Shown piece after piece: positions 15,421-23,859 of a stretch of 37,331 bases of DNA. Source of the stretch: Betaproteobacteria bacterium (GTDB taxonomy: Bacteria > Pseudomonadota > Gammaproteobacteria > Burkholderiales > Burkholderiaceae_D); the NCBI GenBank assembly GCA_025362735.1, contig JANYFL010000023.1:1-37331 (forward strand). The letters run 5' to 3'. The notes beneath the pieces were generated by a model. That model was given only the letters and a program-made list of their open reading frames with translations. It searched no databases and was not told where the DNA came from. Position numbers and translations under genes: made by a program. How positions within the stretch are numbered: the first letter of the stretch is position 1; each line of letters opens with the position of its first letter.

Positions 15421-17676
15421 TCATTTCCGCCGCGTTTCTTGCACACCGCCGACTTCAGCAATCAGGCTCAATGCCCGTTTGAGCTGATTGGCGTCGGTCA
15501 CTTCAGCAGTGAAGCTCATGCGTGCAATCCCCTTCTTGCTTTCGGTATTGACACCAACGACGTTGATTTTCTCGCGCGAGAACACTTCAGAAATATCACG
15601 TAACAGGCCTTGGCGGTCACTGGCGATCACCAAGACATCGACCGGATAGACCGCATCATGGCGTTGACCCCACTGGGTTTCGATCACCCGTTCGGGATTT
15701 ACTTTTTGCAGCGCTGCGAAGTTGCGGCAATCGACACGATGAATCGACACACCTTTGCCACGGGTCACAAAACCGATGATCTCGTCCGGCGGTGCAGGTT
15801 TGCAGCATTTGGCCAGTTGGGTCAGCAGGGCATCAACGCCGACGACGAGCACCCCACTTTTATTATGGACAGCATGTAAACCACGTCGGGTGATCAGATC
15901 TTCCGTAATGGCATCGTGATCGGCCTCAACCACTTGTCTGAGGCCAAGCGCCACTTCAATCTGACGCAGACTGAGTTCTTCCTTGCCAATGGCGATAAAC
16001 ATTTGCTCGGCCGATTCGATGTCGAGCTTGCGCGCCAATTCCTCATGACTGACGCTGGTCTTGCCTTCGCGCTGCAAGAGCTTTTCCACCAACGCACGAC
16101 CGGTCATGGCCGTTTCGGCCTGATCGAGGGCATTGAACCATTGACGCACTTTGGCGCGCGAACGCTGGCTTTGCAGATAGCCATGTTGCATGTTGAGCCA
16201 GTCGCGCGATGGGCCACCCGTGCGCGTCGCAAGAATCTCAACGGTCTGACCATTTTTCAGTACAGTGGTCAGCGGCACCATTACACCGTCCACCCGCGCA
16301 CCGCGACAGCGATGGCCCAGATCGGTATGCACGTGATAGGCAAAATCGACAGGCGTAGCGCCAGTCGGCAATTCGATCACCCGCGCTTGCGGAGTCAATA
16401 CGTAGATGCGGTCGTCGAGAAGGTTGGCCGGTTCAATGCGATGCAGCAGGCTTTCTGCTTTACCCTGAATGTCCGGCTCTGCTTCCGCCACGACCGAGCC
16501 AGTCACTTCGTTCTTCCAGGCCAACAGTTGACGCAACCACGCAATCTTGTCGTCATAGCCGTCTTGTGCCGGTCCCGCTTTTTCTTTATAGCGCCAGTGG
16601 GCCGCCACGCCGTATTCAGCAAAGCGATGCATTTCGGAAGTTCGAATTTGAACCTCAAACGGGCGACCCGTTTCATCCTGCACGACGGTATGCAGCGAGC
16701 GATAGCCATTTGGTTTGGGCCGTGCGATGTAATCGTCAAATTCGCTTTGCAATGGCGTCCAGCGCGCATGGATGATGCTCAGTGCCGAATAGCAGGTGCG
16801 CTCGTCTTCGACGATGACACGCAGGCCGCGGACATCGTAAAGGTTGGCAAAGTCCACGCGCTTGCTGCGCATTTTGCTGACGATACTGTAAATATGTTTG
16901 GGCCGACCGCTGACATCGGCCTCAATATGCGCCTCCGATAACAAACGACGCACTTCAGTAATCGTGTTCTCAATGAAGGCTTCGCGTTCGATCCGTTTTT
17001 GATCAAGCATGCGCGCCACACGCTTATAGTCTTCCGGCTCCAGAAATCGGTAGGAAAGATCTTCCAGTTCCCACTTGATCTGCCAGACCCCCAGTCGATT
17101 CGCCAGCGGCGCATACAGATCCAGGGATTCCCGCGCGAGACCAGCGGGCAAAGGCAGCTTGGTCTGCGCAAAGTAGCGTAAGGTTTGCAGACGGGAAGCA
17201 AGACGGACCAGCACCACTCGAATGTCGGTCGCAAAGGCCAGCAACATCTTGCGCAAGGTCTCAATCTGCTGACTGATTTCCTTCGGGTCACGGCTATGCT
17301 CAGTTTTACGGAGTTGTTCGCCCAGGCGCGCGAGCTTGCGTACCCCTAGAACAATGTCGCCGATGTCGCGACCAAAATTTTCGACCAGTTGCTCTTCGGG
17401 CCGCGCCAGCAAGGAGCCCGCGCTGAATAGCACACCGCTCGCGCGTGCGGGCGCATCGGCGCGCGCAGCATCCAGAATCTGAGCAATGCCAAGCGCATGC
17501 GTGGTCATGGCTTCGCCGGTAGACAGTTTCAGCGAGCCATAGAGCGTTAGTGCAAATTCCCAGGCACGCCTTACCTGTGCGGCATCTTCTTCGCGCAGAT
17601 GTTGCACGAGAGGGGTCAGTGCATCCATCGGATGGATCGGCCCTGTTGTGAACTGATTTGAAATTGCAGCTGCCAT
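15421..17676 (-). CDS. relA: (p)ppGpp synthetase RelA
   Basis: The 751-aa long RelA/SpoT homologue carries a degenerate HD hydrolase domain (the usual HD pair is replaced around GVLFSAGSLL, residues 81-90), the synthetase domain with GRPKHIYSI, YDVRGLRV and EFDD (312-315) before PKPNGYRSLHT, a TGS domain (DRIYVLTPQARVIELPTGAT), a zinc-finger/helical region with CCKPAPPDEIIGF, and a C-terminal ACT domain. EXDD rather than RXKD plus the missing HD residues marks the synthetase-only RelA type, activated by stalled ribosomes. I chose ATG 17676; an upstream start would read through the intergenic repeat. Confidence 0.95.
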   Translation of the reverse strand: MAAAISNQFTTGPIHPMDALTPLVQHLREEDAAQVRRAWEFALTLYGSLKLSTGEAMTTHALGIAQILDAARADAPARASGVLFSAGSLLARPEEQLVENFGRDIGDIVLGVRKLARLGEQLRKTEHSRDPKEISQQIETLRKMLLAFATDIRVVLVRLASRLQTLRYFAQTKLPLPAGLARESLDLYAPLANRLGVWQIKWELEDLSYRFLEPEDYKRVARMLDQKRIEREAFIENTITEVRRLLSEAHIEADVSGRPKHIYSIVSKMRSKRVDFANLYDVRGLRVIVEDERTCYSALSIIHARWTPLQSEFDDYIARPKPNGYRSLHTVVQDETGRPFEVQIRTSEMHRFAEYGVAAHWRYKEKAGPAQDGYDDKIAWLRQLLAWKNEVTGSVVAEAEPDIQGKAESLLHRIEPANLLDDRIYVLTPQARVIELPTGATPVDFAYHVHTDLGHRCRGARVDGVMVPLTTVLKNGQTVEILATRTGGPSRDWLNMQHGYLQSQRSRAKVRQWFNALDQAETAMTGRALVEKLLQREGKTSVSHEELARKLDIESAEQMFIAIGKEELSLRQIEVALGLRQVVEADHDAITEDLITRRGLHAVHNKSGVLVVGVDALLTQLAKCCKPAPPDEIIGFVTRGKGVSIHRVDCRNFAALQKVNPERVIETQWGQRHDAVYPVDVLVIASDRQGLLRDISEVFSREKINVVGVNTESKKGIARMSFTAEVTDANQLKRALSLIAEVGGVQETRRK

Positions 17677-17715
17677 GACAATTATTGAGAATTCGCAATA
17701 CGTGACAGAACTTCG

Positions 17716-17803
17716 CCCTCTCCCCAACCCTCTCCCGCTGATGCGGGCGAGGGAGTTTCTTAGTCCCCTCTCCCCGATTACGGGGAGAGGGTTAGGGTGA
17801 GGG
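17716..17803. repeat. CCCTCTCCCC-type dispersed palindromic repeat
   Basis: There are two hairpins inside a larger palindrome. CCCTCTCCCGC pairs with GCGGGCGAGGG (one mismatch), and at 17766-17791 CCCTCTCCCCG pairs perfectly with CGGGGAGAGGG around an ATTA loop. Outer arms CCCTCTCCCCAACCC and GGGTTAGGGTGAGGG also pair. This motif is repeated across many proteobacterial genomes. It lies between the hydrolase and relA. Confidence 0.75.
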
Positions 17804-17860
17804 AAGCTTGAATGAATTGACGTAATCTTTCATTCATTACGGAAACATCAATAGGATATT

Positions 17861-18874
17861 TCAGGCCCTCAACAAAAATTCTCGTGCAATCGCAATCTGT
17901 TCTGGGTGCATGAAAGTCGGGGCATGACCGACACCCTTGATCGTCACCAGTTCAGCCTTGGGGCCACGCCGTGCCATTTCTTCATGCGTGGCGACCGTCA
18001 GCAAGTCGGAGAACTCACCGCGCACGGCCATGGTCGGGCAGCGGATCGCGTCGTAAACATACCAGAGCGCAGTATCCACGGCGGGCGCCTTCTTGAATGG
18101 AATCGCGATGGCCGGATCGTAATGCGTGATCCATTCCTCTCCATCTTTTTTCATGACCACCTCTGTCAAATGACGCCATTGCGCGTCGGTATGTGGGCCA
18201 AACGGCGCCGAAATCTGGCGGATGTATTGCTCGGCCGCTTCAATCGTCGGGAAGCGAATCGGTTGCCCCAGATATTCACCGATACGCGCCAGCGCCACAC
18301 CGGAAATTAACGGTCCGACATCGTTCAGAATCAAGCGCTCAATTGGATTCTCTGGCAGTGATGCAAGCCCCATGCCGATCAGGCCGCCCATGGACGTTCC
18401 AAACCAATGCACCGTCTTGGCATTGGCCCGTGCGAACAGCGTGACCATGTCGGACACATACATCGGCACTTGATACAGCATCGGATCACGCAGCCAATCG
18501 GAGCGTCCGCGTCCTGCGATATCCGGGCAGATCACTCGATATTGGTCAGCCATCGCACGCGCCACATCGTCCCAGTCCCCACTGATGCGGCTCAGGCCAT
18601 GCACGCACATCAATACTTTAGGATTATCAGGATCGCCCCATTCCTTGTAGGCAATCCGGTGCAATCCCGCAGGCGTCATGCACTGCACTTTTTCCAGGCG
18701 CGGCTGCAGGGCTGGTGTGATGACGGCTTGCAAAGGGGGTGGCTTAGCCTCGGTTAGACTTGCGTCTCGGCTGGCGCTTACAGATGACTCGGACAATTCA
18801 CCGACCTGGGTGATCGGCTCATCCGGGGTGGACTTGAACCAAGAGGTAATTTTTTGAAGTAATGACATAGCCAT
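17861..18874 (-). CDS. Alpha/beta hydrolase
   Basis: The 337-aa alpha/beta-fold hydrolase has an oxyanion-side motif VHGLSR (residues 91-96), the nucleophile elbow GTSMGG (Ser161) and the catalytic His in GVGHAPTF near residue 316. The first 60 residues are a polar, proline- and serine-rich extension without a signal peptide, so it is cytoplasmic. The substrate is not readable. The gene is divergent from 3-hydroxybutyrate dehydrogenase with 97 nt between starts, an arrangement that suggests, but does not prove, hydrolysis of 3-hydroxybutyrate oligomers or related esters. A second Met two codons in (18868) is an equally good start. Confidence 0.88.
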   Translation of the reverse strand: MAMSLLQKITSWFKSTPDEPITQVGELSESSVSASRDASLTEAKPPPLQAVITPALQPRLEKVQCMTPAGLHRIAYKEWGDPDNPKVLMCVHGLSRISGDWDDVARAMADQYRVICPDIAGRGRSDWLRDPMLYQVPMYVSDMVTLFARANAKTVHWFGTSMGGLIGMGLASLPENPIERLILNDVGPLISGVALARIGEYLGQPIRFPTIEAAEQYIRQISAPFGPHTDAQWRHLTEVVMKKDGEEWITHYDPAIAIPFKKAPAVDTALWYVYDAIRCPTMAVRGEFSDLLTVATHEEMARRGPKAELVTIKGVGHAPTFMHPEQIAIAREFLLRA

Positions 18875-18971
18875 TGATGGTTAACTCAGCAAAGTGAAGA
18901 TCGTTCTAGAATTCTATGCTGAATCGTCGTCTTGTATTTTTCGTTTTCACTAACAACAAATAAGGATCCCG

Positions 18972-19763
18972 ATGAGTAACGCTTTGAAAGGTAAAACTGC
19001 ACTGGTCACCGGCTCGACCAGTGGCATCGGCCTGGGCATTGCCCATTCCCTCGCAGCCGAAGGCGCCAATATTTTGCTGAACGGATTTGGTGACACGGCC
19101 ACCATTGATGCCGTCAAGCAGGAGATCACGGCCAAGTTTGGCGTGCGTGCCGAATATCACGGTGCCGACATGACTAAACCCGCCGATATTGCAGACATGA
19201 TCCAGTTTGCTGAGGACAAACTCGGAGGTGTGGACATACTGGTGAACAACGCCGGGATTCAGTATGTGGCAAATGTGGAAGACTTCCCGATTGAAAAATG
19301 GGACGCCGTCATTGCGATCAATCTGTCCTCGTCTTTTCACACCATCCGTTGCGCCTTGCCCGGGATGAAAAAAAAGGGATGGGCGCGCATCATCAACATC
19401 GCTTCAGCGCATGGCCTGGTTGCGTCTGCGCAAAAATCCGCCTATGTCGCAGCCAAGCATGGTTTGGTCGGACTGACCAAAGTCGTGGCGCTCGAAACCG
19501 CGAAAACCGGCATTACTTGCAACGCCATCTGTCCGGGTTGGGTCCTGACCCCTTTGGTACAAAAACAGATCGATGCGCGCGCGGCCAATGAGGGCAAGAG
19601 CTTGGAACAGGCCAAGATTGAACTGCTCAGCGAAAAACAACCTTCGCTCGAATTCGTTACGGTTGAACAACTCGGTGGACTCGCCGTGTTCCTATGCTCC
19701 GATGCTGCCAATCAAGTGCGTGGCGCCGCATGGAACATGGATGGTGGTTGGGTCGCGCAGTAA
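18972..19763 (+). CDS. bdhA: 3-hydroxybutyrate dehydrogenase
   Basis: The 263-aa short-chain dehydrogenase oxidises D-3-hydroxybutyrate to acetoacetate with NAD+, feeding polyhydroxybutyrate breakdown products into central metabolism. Seen: the nucleotide-binding TGSTSGIG, NNAGIQYV, the catalytic Ser in IASAHGLVAS and Tyr-x3-Lys in AYVAAKHG, then NAICPGWVLTPLV and a C-terminal GGWVAQ. The AHGLVAS and CPGWVLTPLVQKQI blocks are characteristic of this enzyme rather than FabG. AAGGA lies 5 nt before the ATG. It is divergent from the alpha/beta hydrolase. Confidence 0.92.
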   Translation: MSNALKGKTALVTGSTSGIGLGIAHSLAAEGANILLNGFGDTATIDAVKQEITAKFGVRAEYHGADMTKPADIADMIQFAEDKLGGVDILVNNAGIQYVANVEDFPIEKWDAVIAINLSSSFHTIRCALPGMKKKGWARIINIASAHGLVASAQKSAYVAAKHGLVGLTKVVALETAKTGITCNAICPGWVLTPLVQKQIDARAANEGKSLEQAKIELLSEKQPSLEFVTVEQLGGLAVFLCSDAANQVRGAAWNMDGGWVAQ

Positions 19764-19779
19764 ACACACTCCATCACCG

Positions 19780-19799
19780 CTGATCATTTCAACGATCAG
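19780..19799. terminator. Weak hairpin between convergent bdhA and cdd
   Basis: CTGATC-ATTTCAAC-GATCAG forms a 6-bp stem with an 8-nt loop between the bdhA stop and the last codons of cdd. No T-run follows on either strand, so factor-independent termination would be weak. Confidence 0.3.
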
Positions 19800-20199
19800 G
19801 GCTTAATGAAAAAGCACCTGGCAACAAGGTGGCGGCGGTCGTTTCGGTCGCCGCCTCGTCAAGATTCGCCAACACGATAGGTAATTCACCGCCACCCAAT
19901 TCCAGAATGACTTGACGGCAGGCGCCACAGGGCGTGATCGGTTTTTCAGTGTCACCGATCACCGCAAGACGCTGGAAATCTCCGGGCCTGCAACCTGCCG
20001 CAATCGCTGCAAAAAAAGCCGTGCGTTCGGCGCAGTTGGTCAAACCATAAGACGCATTCTCAACGTTACAGCCTTGAAAGATCCGGCCATCACGCGTCAA
20101 TAATGCAGCACCCACTTTGAAATGTGAGTAAGGCGCATAAGCATGCTCGCGCGCGAGTCGTGCTTGCTGAATCAATTCATTATTCGACAAGCCAGACAT
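19789..20199 (-). CDS. cdd: Cytidine deaminase
   Basis: The 136-aa tetrameric-type cytidine deaminase converts cytidine and deoxycytidine to uridine forms in pyrimidine salvage. Seen: AYAPYSHFKVGAAL, the substrate motif GCNVENASYG, the zinc ligand and catalytic Glu in NCAERTAF, and the second zinc pair in PCGACRQVI. ATG 20199 is preferred over the TTG one codon upstream, since AGGGTG lies about 7 nt before it. It converges on bdhA. Confidence 0.95.
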   Translation of the reverse strand: MSGLSNNELIQQARLAREHAYAPYSHFKVGAALLTRDGRIFQGCNVENASYGLTNCAERTAFFAAIAAGCRPGDFQRLAVIGDTEKPITPCGACRQVILELGGGELPIVLANLDEAATETTAATLLPGAFSLSPDR

Positions 20200-20234
20200 C
20201 AAGTCACCCTGTTTGTTCAGTGAACTTGCAAGAT

Positions 20235-21122
20235 TTAGACGCGCTGAGCGGAACGATCCGTTTGCTCAGCCAAGGTCTGAAAGCTTTGCGTGGTATCGTC
20301 CTCCGAACGCCTCAAGGCAATCGGAGGCACAGCACGTACCGGCTTGCTTTGCGAATCCAGTTCGGGTGGAGATTCTTTCAATGAACCATCAACCGACTCG
20401 CTCCAGATCGGATCGGGAATTTCCCGGAACACCTGCTTGAGCCGCTGACCCCAGGTGTTATGAATCATGTTGAAATACTGATTGGTATGATCGATCGATA
20501 CAAAGCGCGTTACTCGCAGGCTATTGGTTTCGTAGCACAACAGGTCCAGGGGCAATCCCACTGAAATATTCGAGCGCAAGGTCGAATCCATTGAGACTAA
20601 CGCGCATTTCGCTCCTTCATCCAGTGAAGCCTCAGGCGTGACCATCCGATCAACAACCGGCTTGCCATACTTCGCCTCTCCAATCTGGAAATATGGACTT
20701 TCCGTATGGGCTTCGATGAAATTGCCCGCCGAATAAATTTGAAACAGTCGGCAGCGTTCATTCTCAATCTGACCACCCAGAATGATGCTGACATTGAAAT
20801 CAATCCCGGCTTCTTCCAGTGCCCGTGCATCCCGCTGGCGCACTTGCCGCACCGCATCGCCCACTAAACGCGCCGCCTCATACATATTCGATACGGTCCA
20901 GATACTAGCGCCTTCAGCATCAATGTGATCGGATACCAACTGGCGGACGGCCTGACTGATGGCAAGATTGCCTGACGTCATCAGCACCAGCAAGCGGTCA
21001 CCGGGACGTTCGAACACCAGCATCTTGCGGAAAGTACTGATTTGATCGACTCCGGCATTGGTGCGGGAATCGGAGAGAAATACGAGGCCCTCGTTCAGGC
21101 GCATGGCCACACAATAAGTCAT
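20235..21122 (-). CDS. Anbu, proteasome-type peptidase (ancestral beta subunit)
   Basis: The 295-aa protein belongs to Anbu, the bacterial Ntn-hydrolase family related to proteasome beta subunits and HslV. Starting at ATG 21122 gives M-TYCVAMRL. Removing Met would expose Thr1, with Asp17 (FLSDSRTNAG) and Lys32 (STFRK) in the positions of the proteasomal catalytic residues. ISTFRKMLVFERPGDR and MTSGNLAISQA are family blocks. The last 50 residues are polar and variable. Anbu genes usually travel with alpha-E, circularly permuted ATP-grasp and transglutaminase genes; all of these lie upstream here, but separated by a porin with its own terminator. The peptide target is unknown. Any start upstream of 21122 would bury Thr1. 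Confidence 0.92.
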   Translation of the reverse strand: MTYCVAMRLNEGLVFLSDSRTNAGVDQISTFRKMLVFERPGDRLLVLMTSGNLAISQAVRQLVSDHIDAEGASIWTVSNMYEAARLVGDAVRQVRQRDARALEEAGIDFNVSIILGGQIENERCRLFQIYSAGNFIEAHTESPYFQIGEAKYGKPVVDRMVTPEASLDEGAKCALVSMDSTLRSNISVGLPLDLLCYETNSLRVTRFVSIDHTNQYFNMIHNTWGQRLKQVFREIPDPIWSESVDGSLKESPPELDSQSKPVRAVPPIALRRSEDDTTQSFQTLAEQTDRSAQRV

Positions 21123-21204
21123 GGTCGTTGCTTGCTGGAAGTGTTGTAGTGGAGGTCGTAATGAATACCTGGGCAAGTATTGTAACAAGTCGGTCCTTCA
21201 GGCG

Positions 21205-21240
21205 CCCAAAAATAAAAAAGGCACCCGAAGGTGCCTTTTG
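21205..21240 (-). terminator. Rho-independent terminator of the porin gene
   Basis: Read on the minus strand, GGCACC-TTCG-GGTGCC forms a perfect stem with a stable UUCG loop, flanked by AAAA and followed by TTTTTTATTTTT. It lies 18 nt past the porin stop and upstream of Anbu, so it should separate the two transcripts. Confidence 0.92.
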
Positions 21241-21257
21241 CTGAAACACAAGTACGA

Positions 21258-22367
21258 TCAGAACGAATGCCGAATACCTGTCATAAGCGCACTGCTCTTG
21301 GCCGTCACGCGATTGCTCGCGGTACTGCTAGACGTCGTATCGAAAAACTTGTCCGAAAAAGCAGTAAAGCCACCGAGCGCTGTCGTGTAGTTGTCATTAC
21401 GATAATCGCTATACGACGCATACAGCGTGGTGCGCTTGCTCAAGCTGTATTGGTAGGTCAATGCAACTTCGCGAGCATCCGCAGCGCCGGTAATACGGCT
21501 GACTTTGTCTTTAATCTTGCCGTACTGCAGCGCCACTGAACTGGCTCCAAACGGCACCGATGCACCGATTGCATACACGCGCTGATCGATCTTTGACGTC
21601 AACGCAGTCAGGTCGCGCTTGTCGGTGTAATACATACCGAAGAGCTTGACCGCCGTGAAGTCATAGCTGGCGCCCAACGTGTTGTACTTGTGTGACGTGA
21701 CAGCGGTCGTGACACCACTGACAAGAGTGGATCCCTCTTCAGTATTCTGATAAGCATAGCCCAGATAGAGCGGACCATTGCTGTACGTCAGACCGATGCC
21801 AAGCACATTGTTGAGTGACTTGTCGGTACCATTCACCGTGTTGGCTTCACCGAGGCCATACATTACTGCGCCCTTGAAACCACTCAGATTCGGCGTTTCA
21901 TAACGAATCTGGTTGTTGATCCGACGGGCATAACCACGAGTGGCATTCGTCAGCATGTCGTTCATGCCAAAGTTGTTGCCATTGCCACTCGGCTCAACTG
22001 CAGCCAGCACGTCAAACAATGGCGTATCGCGACGGCCCAAATCCACAGCACCAAAACCACCCGACAAACCGATGGTGGCACGGCGACCGAAGAGCAGGCC
22101 ACCTTGACCGCTGGAACCATCGTCCACGTTGATGCCGGATTGAAGATCAAAATTGGCTTTCAATCCATCACCGAGGTCTTCACTACCTTTGAGGCCCCAA
22201 CGGCTACCTGAGGCTCCGCCACTGATGACACGGCTGACATTGCCATTGGGAGTCTTTGCAATTTGCAAAGCGGCATCAGCAATACCGTATAAAGTGACAT
22301 TCGATTGGGCTTGAGCCAAACCGGTAATGGCCATCGCAATAGCGCCGACCAGGAGTTTCTTGTTCAT
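21258..22367 (-). CDS. Gram-negative trimeric porin
   Basis: The 369-aa outer-membrane porin of the Burkholderia/Neisseria type starts with a signal peptide (MNKKLLVGAIAMAITGLAQA, cleavage after Ala20), then QSNVTLYGIADAAL, the first beta strand typical of the family. SRWGLKGSEDLGDGLKA and the loop-3 region GGFGAVDLGRRDTPLFD follow, and the chain ends in a C-terminal Phe (GIRHSF) as needed for outer-membrane assembly. GAAGGAAG lies just before the ATG. Upstream, CTGTC-CTACT-GACAG (22445-22459) is a small inverted repeat that could be regulatory. It sits inside the Anbu-associated gene block but has its own terminator, so it is likely a separate unit. Confidence 0.95.
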   Translation of the reverse strand: MNKKLLVGAIAMAITGLAQAQSNVTLYGIADAALQIAKTPNGNVSRVISGGASGSRWGLKGSEDLGDGLKANFDLQSGINVDDGSSGQGGLLFGRRATIGLSGGFGAVDLGRRDTPLFDVLAAVEPSGNGNNFGMNDMLTNATRGYARRINNQIRYETPNLSGFKGAVMYGLGEANTVNGTDKSLNNVLGIGLTYSNGPLYLGYAYQNTEEGSTLVSGVTTAVTSHKYNTLGASYDFTAVKLFGMYYTDKRDLTALTSKIDQRVYAIGASVPFGASSVALQYGKIKDKVSRITGAADAREVALTYQYSLSKRTTLYASYSDYRNDNYTTALGGFTAFSDKFFDTTSSSTASNRVTAKSSALMTGIRHSF

Positions 22368-22557
22368 CGTACTTCCTTCTCTTTAGATTTTTGGGGACTT
22401 ACCAATGGATGGCAGGCACCGTCAAAACTTTGCGCGGCAACCGCCTGTCCTACTGACAGCCTGCGATTCTGACGCGAGAAGGTTTCAGGGATATTTCAGT
22501 TCGAATATCGTCGCACCGCAGCAACGACACCCTGCAAACTTAAGGAGACACTTGGGC

Positions 22558-22686
22558 CAAAACCTCTCAACACAGAGACACAGAGGTCGCAGAGGAACAC
22601 AGAGATTTCTTCAGTACGCATCGCTCTTGATTTTCTCTGCGTCCTCAATAGTCTCTGTGTTCTCTGTGTCAAGATTTTTGGTTTTG
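22558..22686. repeat. CACAGAG-type dispersed palindromic repeat, copy 2
   Basis: It begins CAAAACCTCTCAACACAGAG, contains runs of CACAGAG, then CTCTGTG units, and ends near GGTTTTG. It has the same orientation as copy 1 (5098) and the opposite orientation to copy 3 (23734). It lies just after the stop of the shorter transglutaminase gene and before the porin promoter region, filling most of the right half of the 22368-22708 gap. Confidence 0.8.
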
Positions 22687-22708
22687 AATGAACTTAATCA
22701 GAGTTTCC

Positions 22709-23725
22709 TTAAAACAAACTGGACAGTGGATCTTCAGCACCAAATTGTGCGTTATCGAAGTTTGGCCCTTGCGATTGACCCTGACTTTGATTCAGGCTCT
22801 TGTTCTTTTGCGGTATCCCACTCGCACCGATTCTTTTGACGCTGACGCCGACCGTCAGGGTATGCGACCCGCCGCCGCGAATGATGCCGCGTAGAGGACT
22901 TACGTCGCCAAAATCGCGTCCCACTGCGACGCTGACATGAGATGTGGACGGGATCAAGTCGTTGGTTGGATCGAGATCGAGCCAGCCATTATTGGCCTCG
23001 AGCCCTGGACAAAAAACCGAGACCCATGCATGCGATGCATCGGCTCCCACCAGCATTTCCTGCCCGGGTAAGGGCACTGTAAGCAGATAGCCACTGACAT
23101 AACGCGCAGGTAATCCCAAGGCACGGATACAACCAATCATGATGTGTGCAAAATCCTGGCACACCCCACGCTTCTCTTCGAAAGCTTCGAGGACTGGTGT
23201 TGAAATCTGCGTGCTCTGTGACTCGTACTTGAAGTCCACAAAAATGCGATGCATGAGATCAATCGCTGCTGCACTGATCGACCGGCCTGGCGTAAACGAA
23301 ACCAGCGCATAGTCGCGCAACTCGGTATGGATGGGAATAAAGGGCGAGCTGAATACGAATTCCGATTCCGCCACAAAAGGGATGCCCACAATAAATCGCA
23401 TCGCATCGCGCACATGCTCCCAGGGCAAGCCGACTTCAGGATTCAGCCCAAGATAACGAGGCACGAGGCGGATACGACTTTCTGCGCGCACACGCAAACG
23501 ATCATGCGGCGCATACAAAGAAAAAAACAAACGGTGATTACCATTGGAGTCCACATCGTTCTTGATGCGCGCCGGCTCGGGACGAATCTCGAGCTTGAAA
23601 TTGCGCACACCTTGATAACGATTTTCCAGCGGCTGCAAGTAACCCAGATGATGCGCCAACTCCACCCGCGCGGCATAACCGTAGGTGGTTTCATGAATGA
23701 CGTGGAGTTCGGTGGGTTGATTCAT
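22709..23725 (-). CDS. Transglutaminase-like cysteine peptidase/ligase
   Basis: The 338-aa protein has an N-terminal beta domain (HVIHETTYGYAARVELAHH, the usual Bact_transglu_N start) and a transglutaminase-like core with the catalytic triad visible: Cys189 in RGVCQDFAH, His232 in ASHAWVSVF and Asp252 in WLDLDPTND. GRDFGDVSPLRG near the end is typical of this bacterial family. It probably acts in the cytoplasm, as there is no signal peptide. The C-terminal 35 residues are Gln/Asn/Gly-rich and resemble the N-terminal tail of the ATP-grasp fusion encoded upstream. CACAGAG repeats flank it on both sides. Relatives sit in Anbu operons; whether it crosslinks, ligates or hydrolyses is unknown. Confidence 0.9.
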   Translation of the reverse strand: MNQPTELHVIHETTYGYAARVELAHHLGYLQPLENRYQGVRNFKLEIRPEPARIKNDVDSNGNHRLFFSLYAPHDRLRVRAESRIRLVPRYLGLNPEVGLPWEHVRDAMRFIVGIPFVAESEFVFSSPFIPIHTELRDYALVSFTPGRSISAAAIDLMHRIFVDFKYESQSTQISTPVLEAFEEKRGVCQDFAHIMIGCIRALGLPARYVSGYLLTVPLPGQEMLVGADASHAWVSVFCPGLEANNGWLDLDPTNDLIPSTSHVSVAVGRDFGDVSPLRGIIRGGGSHTLTVGVSVKRIGASGIPQKNKSLNQSQGQSQGPNFDNAQFGAEDPLSSLF

Positions 23726-23733
23726 ACAACCAT

Positions 23734-23824
23734 TTCAACACAGAGACACAGAGGCAAAGAGTTACACAGAGATTTCTCCTGATTTTCTCTGGTCCTCTGT
23801 GTCTCTGTGTTGAGAGGTTTTGAA
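23734..23824. repeat. CACAGAG-type dispersed palindromic repeat, copy 3 (inverted)
   Basis: The left arm CAACACAGAGACACAGAGG (23736-23754) is a perfect 19-bp reverse complement of 23794-23812. The right end continues into the TGAGAGGTTTTG terminus found at the start of copies 1 and 2, so this copy is reversed. It separates the ATP-grasp/alpha-E fusion gene from the transglutaminase gene and could form a long hairpin in the operon mRNA. Confidence 0.85.
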
Positions 23825-23859
23825 AAACTTTTCAAAATATTCATTCCACTCGCTCTCGT

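Noticed and set aside
15916-16941. 341-codon open frame on the plus strand
   Set aside because: It lies wholly antisense to relA, whose protein has every expected domain. The antisense product shows no recognisable motif.
17677-17727. N-terminal extension of RelA into the upstream repeat
   Set aside because: The extra residues would be coded by a dispersed palindrome. ATG 17676 gives the normal RelA start.
21123-21188. 22-residue N-terminal extension of Anbu
   Set aside because: It would hide the Thr that must become residue 1 for catalysis, and the extension has no family similarity.
22558-22686. CRISPR-like array from repeated ACACAGAG units
   Set aside because: Units are 7-9 bp, irregularly spaced and arranged as an inverted repeat. 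There are no spacers of constant length and no cas genes.
22405-22839. 144-codon plus-strand frame across the repeat after the transglutaminase gene
   Set aside because: It is composed of repeat sequence and antisense of the transglutaminase C-terminus. No ribosome site and no coherent protein.
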